A program made the translations under genes and the position numbers. Source: Flavobacterium gillisiae (GTDB lineage: Bacteria > Bacteroidota > Bacteroidia > Flavobacteriales > Flavobacteriaceae). Taken from it: 64,000 nt of DNA. Shown here piece after piece: positions 35,920 through 43,668 of this stretch (its first letter is position 1; every line of letters starts with the position of its first letter). The DNA lies in NCBI RefSeq assembly GCF_900107635.1, contig NZ_FNRD01000009.1:62001-126000 (forward strand), read 5' to 3'. The notes under the pieces are model-generated. The model was not told where the DNA came from, ran no database searches, and saw nothing but the letters and a program-made list of their open reading frames with translations.

Positions 35920-37401
35920 CTAACTAAATTTAGCCATGTATTTCTGCACGATCATATCCGTATTTTCATTTCGGGTTTTGAGTTCTAATTGAATTGGATC
36001 CGAAGCCCTTACTTCACAGTTTTTCACAGCACAGGTTTCACAAGTCACCCCAACGATTTGTTTTTTAATAGATTTATTGTCGATGAATTTGATTTTTTTC
36101 TTCATGCTTGCCGTAATCAAAATACCCACTGATATACTTCTCAAACAGTCTTTTTTGAAAGGATCTTCCGTCGCAGATGAAAAAACAAAAAACTCATTAC
36201 CACTATTTTCATAACGCGAAATTTGCGCATCAAAATAGTGGCTACTGTCCTTAACTATCGCTTGCTCTATTGTTTTGACAGAAATCCATCTGCGGCAATA
36301 ATGCTCATTCATTTCGTTGGCATGTGGCTCCTGCTGATTGGTGATATGCAACTCTTTTTTAATCTGATAGGTATCTGCCCCTCTTTTATGTGACAATCGA
36401 AGGAAAAATATGTTTTTTAACTGAAAGTCTTTCGGTAAAATATTGGTTAATCGCTGATAGAACGACTCTGGAGACACATTAAATTTACCCATCAACTCTA
36501 TCATTTCCTGAGGCTTCGGATCTGTTTTAGCCAAGAACAAATTCAACTCACTAACCAGTTGCTTTCTAGGTATTAACAATGCCCCTGCAAAATAAGAAGC
36601 ATAGAAATTATTTAAAACCTGATCAAAATTATCAAATTTAATCCAACTGAACGTAAACAGCCTTTCTGTTATTTCTAAATAATTATAAGCGATTTCTTTG
36701 GCCAAAATAAACGCCTTTTGCTGTTCATCAATATCTAATGAAAGCAATAAAGTCTTGCTTTTTGGAACATATATAGACCGTAAATCCCCCAATTCCTCTT
36801 GCTCTGAGAACACAATTTCCTGAATCGTATAGCCATATTCTTCCGTCAAAATTGAAGTTAATTCATCCAGCGAAATTTTCTCATCCATATCGATATGGAA
36901 AGCTTTAGAGAAATCTATTACTTTCTGTTCTAAATCCTCAAAATAATTATTATGTGCTTCTTGGTACGAACGCAAAGCAGCTAGGAAAAAACTCTCTCTA
37001 GTTAAATTATAGTGCTGTGCAATCTCAATAATTGTACTGATAAAGGCATTAACTTTTGCCGGAGCATTAGCAATGATATCAATAAGGTCGTTTTCTTGAA
37101 TCCCGAAAATATCCAATGGAATTTCTTTTAGTATTCCTGATTTTAAGATTTCGCCAATGGGAGCCAGATTATTATCCAACTTCAAGGAAACCATATTGTC
37201 ATACGAAATCTCTAATTTTTCTGCTAAAAGAATAATCTTATCTGTCTTCGGGTATTTCTTACCTTTTTCTATTTCGTTCAAATACGATTTCGAAAGGTCC
37301 GTGATTTTGGCTAAGCCAAACAAAGACAAATTCTTATTCGTACGGGCTTGTTTGAGTTTAAGCCCAAAAATTAATTTTATATATTCTTTTTCTACAGTCA
37401 T
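35920..37401 (-). CDS. XRE-type regulator with degenerate ImmA/IrrE-like domain
   Basis: A 493-residue regulator. The N-terminal helix-turn-helix (residues 8-65: KQARTNKNLSLFGLAKITDL, YLNEIEKGKKYPKTDKI) is followed by a helical region and an ImmA/IrrE-like segment near residue 230. The usual HExxH reads AKEIAYNYL there, so zinc peptidase activity is not expected. The last 90 residues fit the short-chain fatty acyl regulator domain (DUF2083, as in RamB) and contain the Cys motif CETCAVKNC. Such proteins control acetate, propionate and glyoxylate genes. The position next to sdh is suggestive only. Divergent from pepP. Confidence 0.8.
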   Translation of the reverse strand: MTVEKEYIKLIFGLKLKQARTNKNLSLFGLAKITDLSKSYLNEIEKGKKYPKTDKIILLAEKLEISYDNMVSLKLDNNLAPIGEILKSGILKEIPLDIFGIQENDLIDIIANAPAKVNAFISTIIEIAQHYNLTRESFFLAALRSYQEAHNNYFEDLEQKVIDFSKAFHIDMDEKISLDELTSILTEEYGYTIQEIVFSEQEELGDLRSIYVPKSKTLLLSLDIDEQQKAFILAKEIAYNYLEITERLFTFSWIKFDNFDQVLNNFYASYFAGALLIPRKQLVSELNLFLAKTDPKPQEMIELMGKFNVSPESFYQRLTNILPKDFQLKNIFFLRLSHKRGADTYQIKKELHITNQQEPHANEMNEHYCRRWISVKTIEQAIVKDSSHYFDAQISRYENSGNEFFVFSSATEDPFKKDCLRSISVGILITASMKKKIKFIDNKSIKKQIVGVTCETCAVKNCEVRASDPIQLELKTRNENTDMIVQKYMAKFS

Positions 37402-37781
37402 ATGGAGATACTATCAAGCTTCGTAAAAAAGCGTTTATTTCGAAAGAAAATAACAGACAACCGCATCGCCTTTCTGTTAGCTTTTTTTCGTTTTTTCAAA
37501 GATACGCTAAAAAACAAAAAAGACATAAAAAAAAAGGTTTTCGCAACTCTATCGAACGTTCGCTCTTTTCACAGAGGTTTAATATAAAACGGATTTACTC
37601 AGAAATCATACAATTCAAAATAAAATTATCCCTTTTTAACCCCATAATACAGTGGTTTAAAAAACATCCATTTTAAGTCAATGCATTTTTGTTGTTTTTT
37701 ACATAAAATTATTGAATTCATAACCAGAAACAATTTAATCTTAGTATTTTTGAGTAATTATAAAGATTAAATAGAAAGAAC
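37402..37781. other. Intergenic region between divergent regulator and pepP
   Basis: 380 bases, very AT-rich, with no gene that I can support. A TATTTTTG -7-like box at 37745-37752 suits pepP, but no TTTG lies at the right spacing. The region probably holds both promoters and any operator of the XRE regulator. Confidence 0.5.
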
Positions 37782-39074
37782 ATGAAATACCATCAAATTG
37801 ACCGTGACTTATTTATAAAAAATCGCTCAAAATTTATGGCTCAAATGAAGCCTAAAAGCGTTGCGATTTTTAACTCTAATGATATTTATCCCATAAGTGC
37901 TGACAGTACCATGCCATTTGCACAACACCGTGACATCTTTTATTTAAGCGGCGTGGATCAGGAAGAAAGCATCTTACTATTATTTCCAGACGCTCCCTAT
38001 GAGCATCAAAGAGAAATGTTATTTCTAAAAGAAACCAATGACCATATTGCAGTTTGGGAAGGTGAAAAACTAACTAAAGAACGTGCTCTAGCCGTTTCCG
38101 GAATCAAAACAGTGTATTGGTTACAGGAATTCGAAAAAGTATTGTTTGAATTAATGACACATTCAGATACTATTTACATCAACACAAATGAGCATTACAG
38201 AGCAACCGTAGAAACAGAAACTCGCGAAGCCCGTTTTGTAAAATGGTGGAAAGAGAAATATCCAGCACACACCGTTGCAAAAAGCAACCCGATTTTACAA
38301 CGCATTCGTTCCATAAAAGAAAGCGAAGAAATTGACTTGATTCAACAAGCTTGTAACATCACCGAAAAAGGATTCCGCAGAGTACTATCTTTCGTGAAAC
38401 CAAACATAATGGAATACGAAATCGAAGCGGAATTTATTCATGAATTCGTTCGCAATCGTTCCAAAGGTTTTGCATACACGCCAATTATTGGCTCAGGAAA
38501 TAATGCTAATGTATTGCATTATATCGAAAACAACCAGCAATGTAAAGCCGGTGATTTGATCCTGATTGACGCTGGCGCAGAATATGCAAATTACTCCAGT
38601 GATATGACCCGTACCATTCCAGTTTCAGGGAAATACAACGACCGCCAAAAAGCAGTTTACAACGCCGTTTTACGAGTTAAAAACGAAGCGACTAAAATGC
38701 TACTTCCAGGAACACTCTGGAAACAATACCATATCGAAGTGGGTAAATTAATGACTTCTGAACTACTTGGTTTAGGGCTTATTGACAAAGCCGATGTACA
38801 AAACGAAAACCCAGACTGGCCAGCTTACAAAAAATATTTCATGCACGGAACATCACACCACATGGGACTAGACACCCACGATTACGGGATTTTGACAGAA
38901 CCTATGCAAGCCAATATGGTTTTCACCGTAGAGCCAGGAATTTATATTCCTGCCGAAGGTTTCGGAATTCGTCTTGAGGACGATGTCGTAATTCAAGAAA
39001 GTGGAGAACCATTCAACTTGATGCGCAACATTCCTATTGAAGTAGATGAAATTGAAAGCTTGATGAATTCTTAA
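37782..39074 (+). CDS. pepP: Xaa-Pro aminopeptidase
   Basis: A 430-residue M24 metallopeptidase removing N-terminal residues before proline. The N-terminal AMP_N domain is followed by the pita-bread domain. Its metal ligands are in ILIDAGAEYANYSSDMTRTI (two Asp), HGTSHHMGLDTHDYG (His), VFTVEPGIYIP (Glu) and FGIRLEDDVVI (Glu). Cytoplasmic and full length. A REP-like repeat starts at its stop codon. Confidence 0.93.
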   Translation: MKYHQIDRDLFIKNRSKFMAQMKPKSVAIFNSNDIYPISADSTMPFAQHRDIFYLSGVDQEESILLLFPDAPYEHQREMLFLKETNDHIAVWEGEKLTKERALAVSGIKTVYWLQEFEKVLFELMTHSDTIYINTNEHYRATVETETREARFVKWWKEKYPAHTVAKSNPILQRIRSIKESEEIDLIQQACNITEKGFRRVLSFVKPNIMEYEIEAEFIHEFVRNRSKGFAYTPIIGSGNNANVLHYIENNQQCKAGDLILIDAGAEYANYSSDMTRTIPVSGKYNDRQKAVYNAVLRVKNEATKMLLPGTLWKQYHIEVGKLMTSELLGLGLIDKADVQNENPDWPAYKKYFMHGTSHHMGLDTHDYGILTEPMQANMVFTVEPGIYIPAEGFGIRLEDDVVIQESGEPFNLMRNIPIEVDEIESLMNS

Positions 39075-39099
39075 TCCCCCTAGCCCCCGAAGGGGGAAC
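39075..39099. repeat. REP-like GC-rich palindrome
   Basis: CCCCCTAGCCCCCGAAGGGGG directly after the pepP stop. It matches, in reverse, 60015-60040 and is related in design to the repeats at 51983, 52527 and 54594. Confidence 0.7.
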
Positions 39100-39112
39100 A
39101 AAAAAAAACCTT

Positions 39113-39147
39113 AAAACGACTTTCAGAAATGAGAGTCGTTTTTTTTT
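39113..39147 (+). terminator. Terminator of pepP
   Basis: AAAACGACT(TTC) pairs with (GAG)AGTCGTTTT, followed by a run of T. Confidence 0.8.
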
Positions 39148-39211
39148 ATGACGCACAGTCAATATTTTATTAACAAACGGAACATAATAATTAAATATTT
39201 TTCCAATATTT

Positions 39212-39320
39212 TGGGCGCATCCCCGCTTCCGTAAACTCCAGCTGGGTCGGGCTATTCGCTACAAGTCCTCGTCCCGAAAAATCGGGACTGTGGGCTTTCC
39301 GCTGCTATCCCTTGCGCACA
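39212..39320 (+). repeat. Dispersed structured repeat, plus copy
   Basis: Starts GGGCGCATCCCCGC, contains GGTCGGGCTATTCGCTACAA and CTGTGGGCTTTCCGCTGCTA, ends TTGCGCAC. A perfect internal hairpin GTCCCGA AAAA TCGGGAC lies at 39271-39288. The same conserved segments in the same order occur on the minus strand at 57982-58083 with a different internal loop. The rest of the 39075-39645 gap is AT-rich with no gene. Confidence 0.75.
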
Positions 39321-39645
39321 CAATGCCAACACATAAAAATTCCATAACAAATCCTAAAACAATCTTAAAGTCGTAACTTTATTATATCGTTGACGTCCTA
39401 TTAAAATAAATGATGTTAATCAGTCATTAAATAAAACTAAAACACAACGAAACAGAGACAAAAGAGCATTTTAATCTAACACTAATAAGAAGCCCATAAT
39501 TATGTTTTTCTTTAAAAATGGAAACGCTTTTTTAAAACACTTAAAAAAATCTATGTCTCTATGTGGTAAAAAACAAAAACTATAAAAAATAACCTAAAAC
39601 CTTAATGAAACTAAATTTCTTAATGGTTCAAAAAAAATCAAAATT

Positions 39646-40446
39646 ATGACAGCACACGAAATAGATTACCAAATATTTGGCGAAGAAATGCAATATGTAG
39701 AGATCGAACTAGATCCGCAAGAAATCGTCATTGCCGAAGCAGGAAGTTTCATGATGATGGACAACAACATCCAGATGGAAACGATATTTGGAGATGGTTC
39801 TGAACAAAAATCAGGAATCTTTGGCCAACTTTTAAACGCCGGTAAAAGAGTTCTTACGGGCGAAAGCTTATTTATGACCGCCTTTATTAATCAAGCCAAT
39901 TCCAAAGGAAAAGTTTCTTTTGCGTCTCCATATCCCGGAAAAATCCTTCCTATCGACTTAACCGAATTTCAAGGAAAATTCATCTGTCAAAAAAGCTCGT
40001 TTCTTTGCGCAGCCAAAGGCGTGTCTGTAGGAATAGAATTCTCTAAAAAACTAGGCCGCGGATTATTTGGTGGCGAAGGATTCATCATGCAAAAAATTGA
40101 AGGCGACGGAATGGCGTTTGTCCATTCTGGCGGAACTATGGCCAAAAAAGAACTACGAGCAGGCGAAGTCCTAAAAGTGGATACAGGCTGCATCATAGGA
40201 TTCACAAAAGACGTAGATTATGATATTGAATTCATTGGAGGAATCAAGAACTCCATCTTTGGAGGCGAAGGTTTATTTTACGCAACACTTCGCGGCCCCG
40301 GAACGGTGTATGTACAATCCTTACCTTTCAGCAGACTCGCAGATAGAATTATTGCTTCAGCACCAAAAGCAGGTGGAAACAGTCGTGATGAAGGAAGCCT
40401 ATTGGGCGGATTAGGAAATTTACTAGATGGAGATAATCGTTTTTAA
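39646..40446 (+). CDS. AIM24/TIGR00266 family protein
   Basis: A 266-residue soluble beta-rich protein of the AIM24 family (TIGR00266). It begins HEIDYQIFGEEMQYVEIELD followed by IVIAEAGSFMMMDNNIQMET, and contains many small Gly-rich repeats (KLGRGLFGGEGFIMQKIEGD, GIKNSIFGGEGLFYATLRGP). The family folds as a trimeric double-stranded beta-helix-like shell. Its bacterial role is unclear. Single gene, terminated by the hairpin at 40522-40559. Confidence 0.88.
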   Translation: MTAHEIDYQIFGEEMQYVEIELDPQEIVIAEAGSFMMMDNNIQMETIFGDGSEQKSGIFGQLLNAGKRVLTGESLFMTAFINQANSKGKVSFASPYPGKILPIDLTEFQGKFICQKSSFLCAAKGVSVGIEFSKKLGRGLFGGEGFIMQKIEGDGMAFVHSGGTMAKKELRAGEVLKVDTGCIIGFTKDVDYDIEFIGGIKNSIFGGEGLFYATLRGPGTVYVQSLPFSRLADRIIASAPKAGGNSRDEGSLLGGLGNLLDGDNRF

Positions 40447-40480
40447 AGTATTATAATCCTGCACCATCTCCCCTCAAACT

Positions 40481-40506
40481 TGTCATCCTGACGAAGGAAG
40501 GATCTC
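40481..40506. repeat. Short dispersed repeat
   Basis: TGTCATCCTGACGAAGGAAG followed by GATCTC, a motif that is common between genes in many Bacteroidota genomes. Only this clear copy is seen here. Confidence 0.45.
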
Positions 40507-40521
40507 ATCATAGCAGCTAAC

Positions 40522-40559
40522 AGAATTAACGGCTTTCAGATATGAAAGCCGTTAATTCT
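40522..40559. terminator. Perfect 17-bp hairpin between convergent genes
   Basis: AGAATTAACGGCTTTCA, loop GATA, then the exact complement. It lies between the convergent AIM24-like and AbiH-like genes, with no T-run. It may act as a bidirectional terminator or RNA-end protector. Confidence 0.65.
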
Positions 40560-40565
40560 AACAAA

Positions 40566-41777
40566 CTATCTTATGTCATACGAATCGGCTTTAAAATATA
40601 ACTTTTTGCTAAATTCTTCTTCAACATTGTTAATAGTTAATTCCGAAAAATACAGCCTACCAGTCTTATTCATCTCAATAATAACTTTCTTATCTATTAT
40701 ATTAAATAAATTTTTCAATTTATGTTCCCTATCATGAGTACTGTGATAAAAGATACATATTTTAGAATATGCATCTGAATCAAATTCCAAAAACTTAAAC
40801 AAGTCAGTAACATATTCTTTATCAGATTGATCTAAAGAATGCCCCATCACGTAAAAGATAGTCTCGTCTAGACCTCTTTTTGCATTTGTCGGGATTTCAA
40901 TAAATTTTTTGTTGGAGTTTTTCTTTATCTTTTGATAGTATTTAGTAAAATCATATGCTTTAGCTATTTTTAAGTCTTGAGTTATTTCATTAACTCCAAA
41001 CACTAAATTTTGTTTTTCACTATCTTCATGCATTTCTCCATGTAAATACACTACTTTAGATTTATCAATATTATAGAGTTTTTCTAAAGTTGGTGTATAA
41101 TTAAAAGTATAAATTTCATTGATTAATAGCAACGGTATAATTTGATTATTCTTTTTATGATTATAAAATATTCCTACAACATCGACAAGATATCGATTAA
41201 ATATAATTGTAAAATTTTCAAATGCAATTGACAAATCACTCAATACATGCACGCTTTTAATACCTAGCGCTCTTTTATCCACATATTTATCAATGATACT
41301 AAAAAGTTCTTTGTCTTCTAATTTATGCTCAATTATTCCAAATAAATTAAAATCAAAATAATTTATCGGAATATCTCTGTAATAGTTAACTTTTTTTGAT
41401 TGTGGAGTTTCAGATTTTAATAAAATTGATAGTTGTTTCAAGATGTTTTCAACTTCAATTTCAAAATCAATCCAAGTATCAACTTCTAAAATAGTTCTGA
41501 AATAGTGATACCAATTATTATCTTTTAATAAAAGCTGTAATTCGTTAATTTTTGCATTATCGAATTTAATATTATCAGTATTATAATTTTCTACAATTGA
41601 ATTAAAATCTCGATCAAATTCATCTTTGAAATATCCCTCGAATAATTCTTCAAAAGCAATTTGTTTTTTAAACTCAACATTTTCAATCGTCTTCATTATT
41701 GCCATAAAATGGCCGTATTTTGTTGGCAAATGATGGAATAAATCAAATCCATTTCCTGTAATTAAAATTTTACTCAT
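40566..41777 (-). CDS. AbiH family abortive-infection protein
   Basis: A 403-residue protein with the AbiH hallmark at its N-terminus: ILITGNGFDLFHHLPTKYGH (residues 4-23, GNGFDL then LPTxY). The C-terminal half has EIYTFNYTPTLEKLYNIDKS and VYLHGEMHEDSEKQNLVFGV, and YVMGHSLDQSDKEYVTDLF, features of AbiH and related SIR2-like NAD-handling folds. AbiH in Lactococcus aborts phage infection. Its codon content is very AT-rich compared with neighbours and no partner gene is adjacent, so it looks like a single acquired defence gene among housekeeping genes. Mechanism is not established here. Confidence 0.85.
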   Translation of the reverse strand: MSKILITGNGFDLFHHLPTKYGHFMAIMKTIENVEFKKQIAFEELFEGYFKDEFDRDFNSIVENYNTDNIKFDNAKINELQLLLKDNNWYHYFRTILEVDTWIDFEIEVENILKQLSILLKSETPQSKKVNYYRDIPINYFDFNLFGIIEHKLEDKELFSIIDKYVDKRALGIKSVHVLSDLSIAFENFTIIFNRYLVDVVGIFYNHKKNNQIIPLLLINEIYTFNYTPTLEKLYNIDKSKVVYLHGEMHEDSEKQNLVFGVNEITQDLKIAKAYDFTKYYQKIKKNSNKKFIEIPTNAKRGLDETIFYVMGHSLDQSDKEYVTDLFKFLEFDSDAYSKICIFYHSTHDREHKLKNLFNIIDKKVIIEMNKTGRLYFSELTINNVEEEFSKKLYFKADSYDIR

Positions 41778-41883
41778 ATCTAAAAAATTGCTTCTCTCAA
41801 ATATACTATTTTTAATACAAGAAAAGTTCTGAAAACTTATATCAACTTCTATGACTTATATGGTTTAAAAAAAATTAAAGTTC

Positions 41884-41891
41884 TAATTTTG
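41884..41891 (+). promoter_or_regulatory. -7 promoter-like element
   Basis: TAATTTTG matches TAnnTTTG. It overlaps the most upstream in-frame TTG (41889) of the next gene, which argues that translation starts later, at 41910. No clear -33 TTTG is seen. Confidence 0.45.
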
Positions 41892-41909
41892 CAAAAAAAA
41901 CTAAACCCG

Positions 41910-42692
41910 TTGAAACAAATTCAGTTCAAAAATACCAGCATCTCTTATTCTGATAACGGAAAAGGCACTGCTATTGTCCTACTTCATGGTTTCCTGGAAA
42001 ACCAAAGTATGTGGGATAATTACATTGCTACTTTCTCTAAGAAAAACCGAGTTATCACTATTGATTTATTGGGTCACGGAGAAACAGAATGTTTGGGCTA
42101 TGTTCATTCCATGGAAGACAACGCTGATGCAGTTCATGCCGTTTTATCTGAATTGCGCATCCGCAAAGCAATTCTCGTTGGTCATTCGATGGGCGGCTAT
42201 GTGGCTTTAGCATTCGCCGAATTGTATCCTGAAAATGTAAAAGCCTTGGTTTTACTGAATTCAACAGCAAGAGCAGACAGCGAAGAACGAAAACTGAATC
42301 GAGATCGTGCTGTAAGAGCCGTGAAACAATCTTTTGTGAATTTTATATCACTCTCTATTGCAAATTTATTTAGCGAAGGAAATCGAGAAAGATTAATCAA
42401 CGAAATTGAAAGTGTAAAAAACAAAGCGCTAAAAACACCACTACAAGGAATAGTTGCTTCACTTGAAGGAATGAAAATTAGAAAAGATCGTGAGGTATTA
42501 TTACACCTTACCGCTTTTCCAAAACTATTGATTCTTGGAGAAAAAGACCCCGTTTTACCACATGAAGAAACAAAACTACAAGTAGAAAATACCGAAGTGC
42601 AGTTAGTTACTTTTCCGGACGGTCATATGAGTCATATTGAAAATCAAGAAGAATTGACTGACGTTTTATTGAAGTTTTTTAAGACTATTTAA
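41910..42692 (+). CDS. Alpha/beta hydrolase
   Basis: A 260-residue alpha/beta-hydrolase. Oxyanion region IVLLHGFLENQSMWDNY near residue 24, nucleophile elbow VGHSMGGYVALAFAEL with Ser near 92, Asp in LILGEKDPVLPHEE, and His in FPDGHMSHIENQEEL. I chose TTG 41910 (reading MKQIQFKNTS), because the earlier TTG at 41889 lies inside a promoter-like box and the family starts near here. Substrate is unknown; an esterase or MenH/BioH-like role is possible. It converges with the ABC genes, overlapping by 8 bases. Confidence 0.85.
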   Translation: MKQIQFKNTSISYSDNGKGTAIVLLHGFLENQSMWDNYIATFSKKNRVITIDLLGHGETECLGYVHSMEDNADAVHAVLSELRIRKAILVGHSMGGYVALAFAELYPENVKALVLLNSTARADSEERKLNRDRAVRAVKQSFVNFISLSIANLFSEGNRERLINEIESVKNKALKTPLQGIVASLEGMKIRKDREVLLHLTAFPKLLILGEKDPVLPHEETKLQVENTEVQLVTFPDGHMSHIENQEELTDVLLKFFKTI

Positions 42693-43359
42693 AAAACTCA
42701 ACCTTTAAATACCCTTTATCAACTAGCTCCTCTTTACTGTTAATATGATGCGCTTTACCGTCTTTCATTAGCATCAATTTTGTTGAAATCGCAAGTACAT
42801 TTTCGTAATTATGATCTGTAATTATAATTCCTTTCCGTGTAGCGTTTTCTTTTATTAATTCATTTACTTTTTCAATCATAAGAGGCGACAACCCATTATA
42901 AGGTTCGTCTAAAAGAACAAATTTAGAAGGATTACAAAGTACCACCTTGATTTCTAAATAGCGTAATTCCCCGCCTGACAACTGTGAAATTTTTCTATTG
43001 CTAATCGCCTGGATCATTTCATCATTATAAAAATCCTCCGCATGTTCGCTGTTTATAGAAAGCGAAATGGCTTTCTTGACTGATAATTGATTAGGAATAA
43101 AATTATCTTGAGAGAGATAACTAATATCATTAAAAAGGTCACTTGTTTTAATTTTCACCACTCCATCGATTCGTACAAACTTAAAATCAGCATTTTCAAT
43201 TCCGAAGATAATTTTTAACAAGGTCGATTTTCCAGAACCATTCCGACCTAACAAACCTATAATATCATTAGTTTCCCATTTCAAATATACATCTGAAAGA
43301 ATGGATTGCATATCATATCTTTTCTGTACACTATCAACTTCTAAAATATGCTTTTTCAA
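42685..43359 (-). CDS. ABC transporter ATP-binding protein
   Basis: A 224-residue ATPase. Walker A in GLLGRNGSGKSTLLKIIFGI near residue 37, a Q-loop in SYLSQDNFIPNQLS, signature KISQLSGGELRYLEIKVVL, Walker B FVLLDEPYNGLSP, and the switch His in GIIITDHNYENVL. It overlaps the small membrane-protein gene upstream by 4 bases (43356-43359), which is probably its permease partner. Substrate and direction are unknown. Confidence 0.88.
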   Translation of the reverse strand: MKKHILEVDSVQKRYDMQSILSDVYLKWETNDIIGLLGRNGSGKSTLLKIIFGIENADFKFVRIDGVVKIKTSDLFNDISYLSQDNFIPNQLSVKKAISLSINSEHAEDFYNDEMIQAISNRKISQLSGGELRYLEIKVVLCNPSKFVLLDEPYNGLSPLMIEKVNELIKENATRKGIIITDHNYENVLAISTKLMLMKDGKAHHINSKEELVDKGYLKVEFFK

Positions 43360-43655
43360 AATAGTGTAGCGATAAAATTAAAGGCAAAACTTAATATAAC
43401 TAGAAAAACAAAAGTACAACCCCAGGCACACAACCAAAGTTGTGTTTTTGAAATCGCATTGTTGTAGTAAAACAAATATTCGTTTTTAGAATTCAATTCC
43501 TTAACCACTAAACTAGCTGCAAAACCAACAGTCAAAAAAGTATATTTAAACGCAAATAACCCTAAAAAGAGAATTGGCACCACACAAACAGCCAAGTTAA
43601 TTACTAAGGTACTTTTAAAGAATTCAAATAGGTTATTTGCTTTTTGTAAAGTCAT
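43356..43655 (-). CDS. Small membrane protein, likely ABC partner
   Basis: A 99-residue protein with three hydrophobic segments (LVINLAVCVVPILFLGLFAF, YTFLTVGFAASLVV and LWLCAWGCTFVFLVILSFAF). I chose ATG 43655 (MTLQKANNLFEFFKS) because the in-frame upstream ATG at 43700 lies inside the previous gene and gives a very basic extension. The stop overlaps the ATPase start by 4 bases, so the two are coupled and may form a small ABC system. It is too small for an ordinary permease, so it could instead be an accessory subunit. Confidence 0.7.
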   Translation of the reverse strand: MTLQKANNLFEFFKSTLVINLAVCVVPILFLGLFAFKYTFLTVGFAASLVVKELNSKNEYLFYYNNAISKTQLWLCAWGCTFVFLVILSFAFNFIATLF

Positions 43656-43668
43656 ACTTTTTATCCTT

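Noticed and set aside
37745..37752. Promoter call for pepP
   Set aside because: The TATTTTTG box fits, but the nearest TTG is about 30 bases upstream, too far for a paired -33 element. Mentioned only as a candidate.
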